Shown one piece after another: positions 50,760 to 53,855 of a stretch of DNA of 53,855 nucleotides. Made by a program: the position numbers and the translations under genes. The stretch is from Nitrospinales bacterium (GTDB taxonomy: Bacteria; Nitrospinota; Nitrospinia; Nitrospinales; VA-1). Under the pieces are notes generated by a model. The model did not search any database and was not told the DNA's origin. It saw only the letters and a list, made by a program, of their open reading frames with translations. Each line of letters begins with the position of its first letter. Positions within the stretch are counted from its first letter, which is position 1. The DNA lies in assembly GCA_022450865.1 (NCBI GenBank), contig JAKUOQ010000006.1:1-53855 (forward strand), given 5' to 3'.

Positions 50760-51088
50760 TTTGCACCAAAGTTTAAGAAATATTTGATTTAAAAAAGAAG
50801 CCATAATAATTAAAAATATTGTATTTATTGACTTTAGAGTGCAGGTGCGATCTGGTAAAATAGGGGTTAATGAGTTAAAGTAATTGGAGATCTTTTAGTT
50901 TTTTTTAAAAAATGTTGCCGGGAGTTTTCCTGTGTGTAACTCCTAAACAATAAAGGCCTTTTATCTTGACATAGGCCTTTAAAAGGAGCTAAATTATCTT
51001 ATTCAAAAGAAATAAAAAGCGGGCAGGTTATATGCTTTATTAGGGATAAACGTTTCTATTTTTTGACTTTAACAGTGGGTCTGGATTT
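50760..51088. other. Intergenic region with palindrome and probable promoter
   Basis: About 330 AT-rich bases. AAAGGCCT (50952-50959) and AGGCCTTT (50973-50980) form an eight-pair stem over a 13-base loop; no T run follows, so it may be a regulator site rather than a terminator. A promoter candidate overlaps it. Confidence 0.45.
50966..50995 (+). promoter_or_regulatory. Probable promoter overlapped by a palindrome
   Basis: TTGACA (50966-50971), 18-base spacer, TAAATT (50990-50995). The -35 lies in the loop, and the right arm of the AAAGGCCT/AGGCCTTT palindrome lies in the spacer, so a bound repressor there could block it (inference). Confidence 0.45.
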
Positions 51089-52291
51089 ATGAAAGTTAGT
51101 TACAGTGCTCAGCTAATGGAAGAATCGGTATTCCGGCATCTAAACCATTTGGAAAGATCAGGTTACCGTTCTGATTATGACGAATTCCATTCTCTTGCCG
51201 ATCCCATTTATGAACTCCCTGAAGATGATAGGGAAATTGCTTTCGAAAAAGTAAATCGTTTATTTTTTCTGGAAAAATTGAAGCTTGGTGACCATGTGTT
51301 GCGGGCTTTGGAAGCAGTAGGCCTTATCCCAAAAAGAAAACGGACATCAAGAAAATCTGCCCTATTGAATGTAAATCCAAGTAAGGGATTGCAAGGAGAG
51401 AGTGTAGATCAGGAGGAAGAGATTGCTGAAGAATTGGAGGAAACTCCGGTAGAAACGGCTGAATTAGAACTGGCGGAAGAAGAGGTAGAGGGAGAAGAAG
51501 TAGAGGAAGAAGCTCTTGAGTCCGCTGACGAAGGAAATCATGAAATTGCTTATGACCTAGCGCGTGAATTTGAAGAGCGCATTAAAGAAGTTATTGTTAA
51601 AAGGGCGATTAACAAAGTTGATGAGGGCTCAAACGTTCTGAACCGTGTTTCAGGGAACCCGATTATAGAAATGAGAGTTCTGGCGAGTCGATTTAGTAAT
51701 CCCGAAGAAGCTTTGGATCTAGACGCTTTTTTAATCCAAGAGTTTATGCATGCGAAGGATATGGTTGACCCCGAATTTGACTATGAAGACGCATTTATCC
51801 CTGGCAATCCTTCGGTTAAGAATCTTATTACATCGCGTTTTCGACTCCTATGGAATATGTATGTTGACTCCCGGTTGGCTCGAATCGGTGTGGTATCAGT
51901 TCTACCCAAGGAGGCTCGTTTTCGTGAGTTTGACAATTTTTACCGTAAAATTCCGGATAAGCAAAGACGGGGTATATTCGAAGGGATTTGGGTAACAGAT
52001 AAGTTCACGCACGAAGAACTTCTCTCCATGGCTACTGACTTGGATACCTTGATGAGTAAATATGTCGACCCTGGGGAAATTTCGGAAGAAGAACGGGATT
52101 TCATTCACCTTCAAGGATCGCCTTGCCCATTATGCAAGTTTCCGACATATAATTGGGTGGATGATCCTGAGAGTATTTGTGATGAAATGGTAATTGAAGC
52201 GATTCAGATTGATTTCCCAGATTGGGAAAGCAAAGATGGTGGTTGTGATCGGTGCATTGAAGTTTATGAATTACGGGCCGGTGTTGGTTAA
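51089..52291 (+). CDS. Unknown protein with acidic middle, degenerate metallopeptidase-like motif and zinc-ribbon-like C-terminus
   Basis: A 400-residue protein, probably cytoplasmic. Residues 1-85 are helical, 105-150 strongly acidic, 150-340 helical and 345-390 Cys-rich (CPLC at 346-349, Cys364, CDRC at 386-389), which would bind one zinc. Residues 213-235 (LDAFLIQEFMHAKDMVDPEF) look like the HExxH helix of a zinc peptidase in which the first His is Gln (QEFMH), so catalysis is doubtful. I know no matching family. The TorD-like gene follows 81 bases downstream on the same strand, with TGGAG before its start, so the pair may be one operon, hinting at a role in molybdoenzyme maturation. Confidence 0.75.
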   Translation: MKVSYSAQLMEESVFRHLNHLERSGYRSDYDEFHSLADPIYELPEDDREIAFEKVNRLFFLEKLKLGDHVLRALEAVGLIPKRKRTSRKSALLNVNPSKGLQGESVDQEEEIAEELEETPVETAELELAEEEVEGEEVEEEALESADEGNHEIAYDLAREFEERIKEVIVKRAINKVDEGSNVLNRVSGNPIIEMRVLASRFSNPEEALDLDAFLIQEFMHAKDMVDPEFDYEDAFIPGNPSVKNLITSRFRLLWNMYVDSRLARIGVVSVLPKEARFREFDNFYRKIPDKQRRGIFEGIWVTDKFTHEELLSMATDLDTLMSKYVDPGEISEEERDFIHLQGSPCPLCKFPTYNWVDDPESICDEMVIEAIQIDFPDWESKDGGCDRCIEVYELRAGVG

Positions 52292-52372
52292 CCTGTGCGG
52301 CGTGAATCAATTCAGATCTTGGGCGTTTTTTAAATGCTTTAAGATTTCTGAAAAAAATGGAGATTAAGAAAA

Positions 52373-53197
52373 ATGGCAGATGGAACTCAAGCTAAAGTAA
52401 GTGACCCAATGCTCGCGGTTCTTGGTCAGACCGGCTCTCTGGAGGAGTTGAAAGAAGAGCGAATATCTTTGCAACTGGCAAGAGGCCGTTGTTACGATAT
52501 CCTGTCTAGCGCATTCAGTTATCCTTGGAACCGAAAATTTTTTCGGCCCAAATCATTATTGGAGCCAATGGATATTGCACTCGTTGATGAAGAAGACTGG
52601 AATCACGTTAAGTCTATTATAGAAGGTTTTGACAAATATCTGCCCAAAATGACGGTAAAGCAGGTGCAGCAAGAATATGTGCGGGTATTTGGACATGCTG
52701 TATCCATGGAATGTCCTCCTTATGAAATGCAATACGGTACTGAAGGTGGAATTCAGTCGCAAACGGATGTATTGATTCAATTGGGTGGATTTTATGAAAC
52801 CTTTGGATTTGAGCAACCGCGGAACAGAACCAAGGAGAGGGTCGATCATCTCTCTATCGAATTAGCTTTCATGTTTTTCATGTGCTTTAGAACTGCATTT
52901 GGAATTCAAAACGGTCATGAAGAACGAAACATTAATGTCATAACCAGTAGCATGAAGAAGTTTATGCGTAACCATATTGGTCGCTGGGGCCCTTTGTTTT
53001 GTATTTTTACTTCGCGAAAGGCGGAGAGGGGACTCTATAAAGATATTGTTGATATCCTGGCAATTTTTCTGCGAAATGAAAACTTATTGTTGGATATTAA
53101 ACCAGTTAAAGTAGAAGAGCCAGAATATCGTTCATTGTCTTATAGTATGGAAAACGACCTGATTGCAAATGCGCCATCAGAATGTGAACCGAGGTAA
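52373..53197 (+). CDS. TorD/DmsD-like (NxrD-type) molybdoenzyme chaperone
   Basis: A 274-residue all-helical protein of the TorD/NarJ-like family that holds catalytic subunits of the DMSO-reductase family until cofactor insertion. Visible: LARGRCYDILSSAFSYPWN in the N-terminal helix region, the hallmark CPPYEMQYG (usual EPPY-ES-Y, around residues 115-123), GFYETFGFE, RVDHLSIELAFM and the last helix pair FMRNHIGRWGPLFCIF. The sequence suits the chaperones of nitrite oxidoreductase and related enzymes, and fits with the NxrC-like cytochrome at 8895. The catalytic subunit itself is not here. A terminator follows. Confidence 0.88.
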   Translation: MADGTQAKVSDPMLAVLGQTGSLEELKEERISLQLARGRCYDILSSAFSYPWNRKFFRPKSLLEPMDIALVDEEDWNHVKSIIEGFDKYLPKMTVKQVQQEYVRVFGHAVSMECPPYEMQYGTEGGIQSQTDVLIQLGGFYETFGFEQPRNRTKERVDHLSIELAFMFFMCFRTAFGIQNGHEERNINVITSSMKKFMRNHIGRWGPLFCIFTSRKAERGLYKDIVDILAIFLRNENLLLDIKPVKVEEPEYRSLSYSMENDLIANAPSECEPR

Positions 53198-53261
53198 TAA
53201 AGGTTCTTTGAGATTAACTGTTAAATAAGTTACCCAGAATTTGGGGCGCGAGTGCCCTTGG

Positions 53262-53303
53262 CCCAGAAGTGAGCATTAATTAGCTTACTTTCTGGGTTTT
53301 TTT
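53262..53303 (+). terminator. Rho-independent terminator after the TorD-like gene
   Basis: CCCAGAAGTGAGC (53262-53274) pairs with GCTTACTTTCTGGG (53283-53296) with one bulge and a G-T pair, eight-base loop, then TTTTTTT-rich sequence. Confidence 0.85.
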
Positions 53304-53473
53304 ATGCCAAATATTCAGGTCATCTCCCCTTCCTCAGTACCCAAAAATAAAGATTAATTTGAAATCCTTCAACTTTTCCCAGAAGTATAGGGCTTAGGCC
53401 CAAGAATATTTCCTGATGACACGAAGACTGAAGAGGAATAATATGTTTATTAATAGGGAAATACAGGTTTGCT

Positions 53474-53855
53474 ATGTTTATTTATGACTCCATGATGCAA
53501 GGCCTTGAACTTCTTGCACAGCGTGAATTGCAAAGTGCTGAAAGTCTATTTTTGAATGTTATTAATGACCCACATTCCCAGCCCGAAGAGACGAAAAAGG
53601 CCAGGATTTATTTAAATGATATACGGGCTTGCCAAACGGGTAAAAAGAATCTAGATTTTGAGGTATATAAAAAGTTAGTTAAAAAAGTTCGAGTTTCTTT
53701 AGATTATATAGATGATCTGCTTTCCGAAGTTTATTTTTCAGAAGCAAGTTCTTACGAAGATTTTGATCGCCAATTATTTTCAAAAATCCCTTCCTTAATT
53801 AGTCGGCTGAAACAAATAAAAATCAGTGATATATCGGAACGCGATAAGCTATTCC
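53474..53855 (+). CDS. Partial TPR-like protein, cut by the window end
   Basis: An open frame from ATG 53474 through the last base, 127 residues seen. The first 45 residues (GLELLAQRELQSAESLFLNVI and the following helix) read as a TPR-like helix pair; the rest is helical and charged. No signal peptide is seen and the ribosome site is weak. The C-terminus lies beyond the window, so size and role are unknown. Confidence 0.6.
   Translation, partial: MFIYDSMMQGLELLAQRELQSAESLFLNVINDPHSQPEETKKARIYLNDIRACQTGKKNLDFEVYKKLVKKVRVSLDYIDDLLSEVYFSEASSYEDFDRQLFSKIPSLISRLKQIKISDISERDKLF

Noticed and set aside
50952-50980. Terminator for the giant TPR gene
   Set aside because: The eight-pair palindrome lies about 200 bases after the stop and lacks a T run on either strand.
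1-53855. CRISPR arrays, insertion sequences, integrases, phage genes, rRNA
   Set aside because: Both strands were scanned for regularly spaced repeats, transposase or integrase motifs and rRNA signatures; none was seen.

Overview
The window looks like a chromosomal segment of a Gram-negative, respiratory, probably chemolithotrophic bacterium. My best guess is a member of the Nitrospinota (Nitrospina-like marine nitrite oxidisers) or a close relative. The basis is indirect: a secreted di-haem cytochrome c with a C-terminal ethylbenzene-dehydrogenase/NxrC-like haem-binding domain (8895-10493), a TorD/NxrD-like chaperone for a molybdoenzyme (52373-53197), a second small periplasmic cytochrome c (5592-6029), and a large surplus of NHL, TPR and DUF1566 repeat or domain proteins. 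No catalytic molybdoenzyme subunit, rRNA, tRNA, transposase, phage gene or CRISPR array was seen, so the assignment stays tentative.

Layout. 0.2-5 kb: cyclophilin with a STAS-like partner, a DJ-1/PfpI-like protein lacking the usual cysteine, a GT-C type membrane glycosyltransferase and a short KamA-family radical SAM protein. 5-10.5 kb: cytochrome c behind a consensus promoter, a PhnD/PhnC pair without a PhnE permease, an SxtJ-like membrane protein, a secreted unknown and the NxrC-like cytochrome. 10.6-12.9 kb: an acidic NHL-repeat protein and an FMN reductase-like protein. 12.9-18.4 kb: a minus-strand cassette of B12-binding radical SAM protein, TPR protein, MidA-like methyltransferase and a second radical SAM protein.

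18.6-29.6 kb is the most unusual part. It holds an acidic helical unknown, an NHL propeller, TPR, LRR and secreted unknown proteins, and eight genes carrying nine DUF1566 (Lcl_C) domains. Six of the DUF1566 genes are tightly packed with a UXX-star glutaredoxin-like gene, a SEC-C protein and a parvulin prolyl isomerase, and the string ends at a good terminator. All but one of the DUF1566 proteins lack a signal peptide, and several proteins of different folds share an acidic N-terminal leader.

29.6-45 kb is mostly housekeeping: serC-serA (serine), a dGTPase-like HD protein, a LOG-family hydrolase, an Nfu-type Fe-S carrier, dUTPase, a four-gene Gld-type ABC exporter operon, an LD-carboxypeptidase, and hisA-hisF (histidine). 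45-53.9 kb holds rfbC, a 650-residue unknown with a methyltransferase-like C-terminus, an 869-residue TPR protein behind a perfect consensus promoter, an unknown with a zinc-ribbon-like C-terminus, the TorD-like chaperone and a truncated TPR-like gene.

Functional picture (inference): a respiratory module (cytochromes, NxrC-like subunit, TorD-like chaperone) sits beside standard biosynthesis genes and an expanded set of presumably cytoplasmic interaction or scaffold proteins of unknown job. The DUF1566 operon with its redox and folding partners, and the two-radical-SAM cassette, are the two best candidates for an undescribed system.
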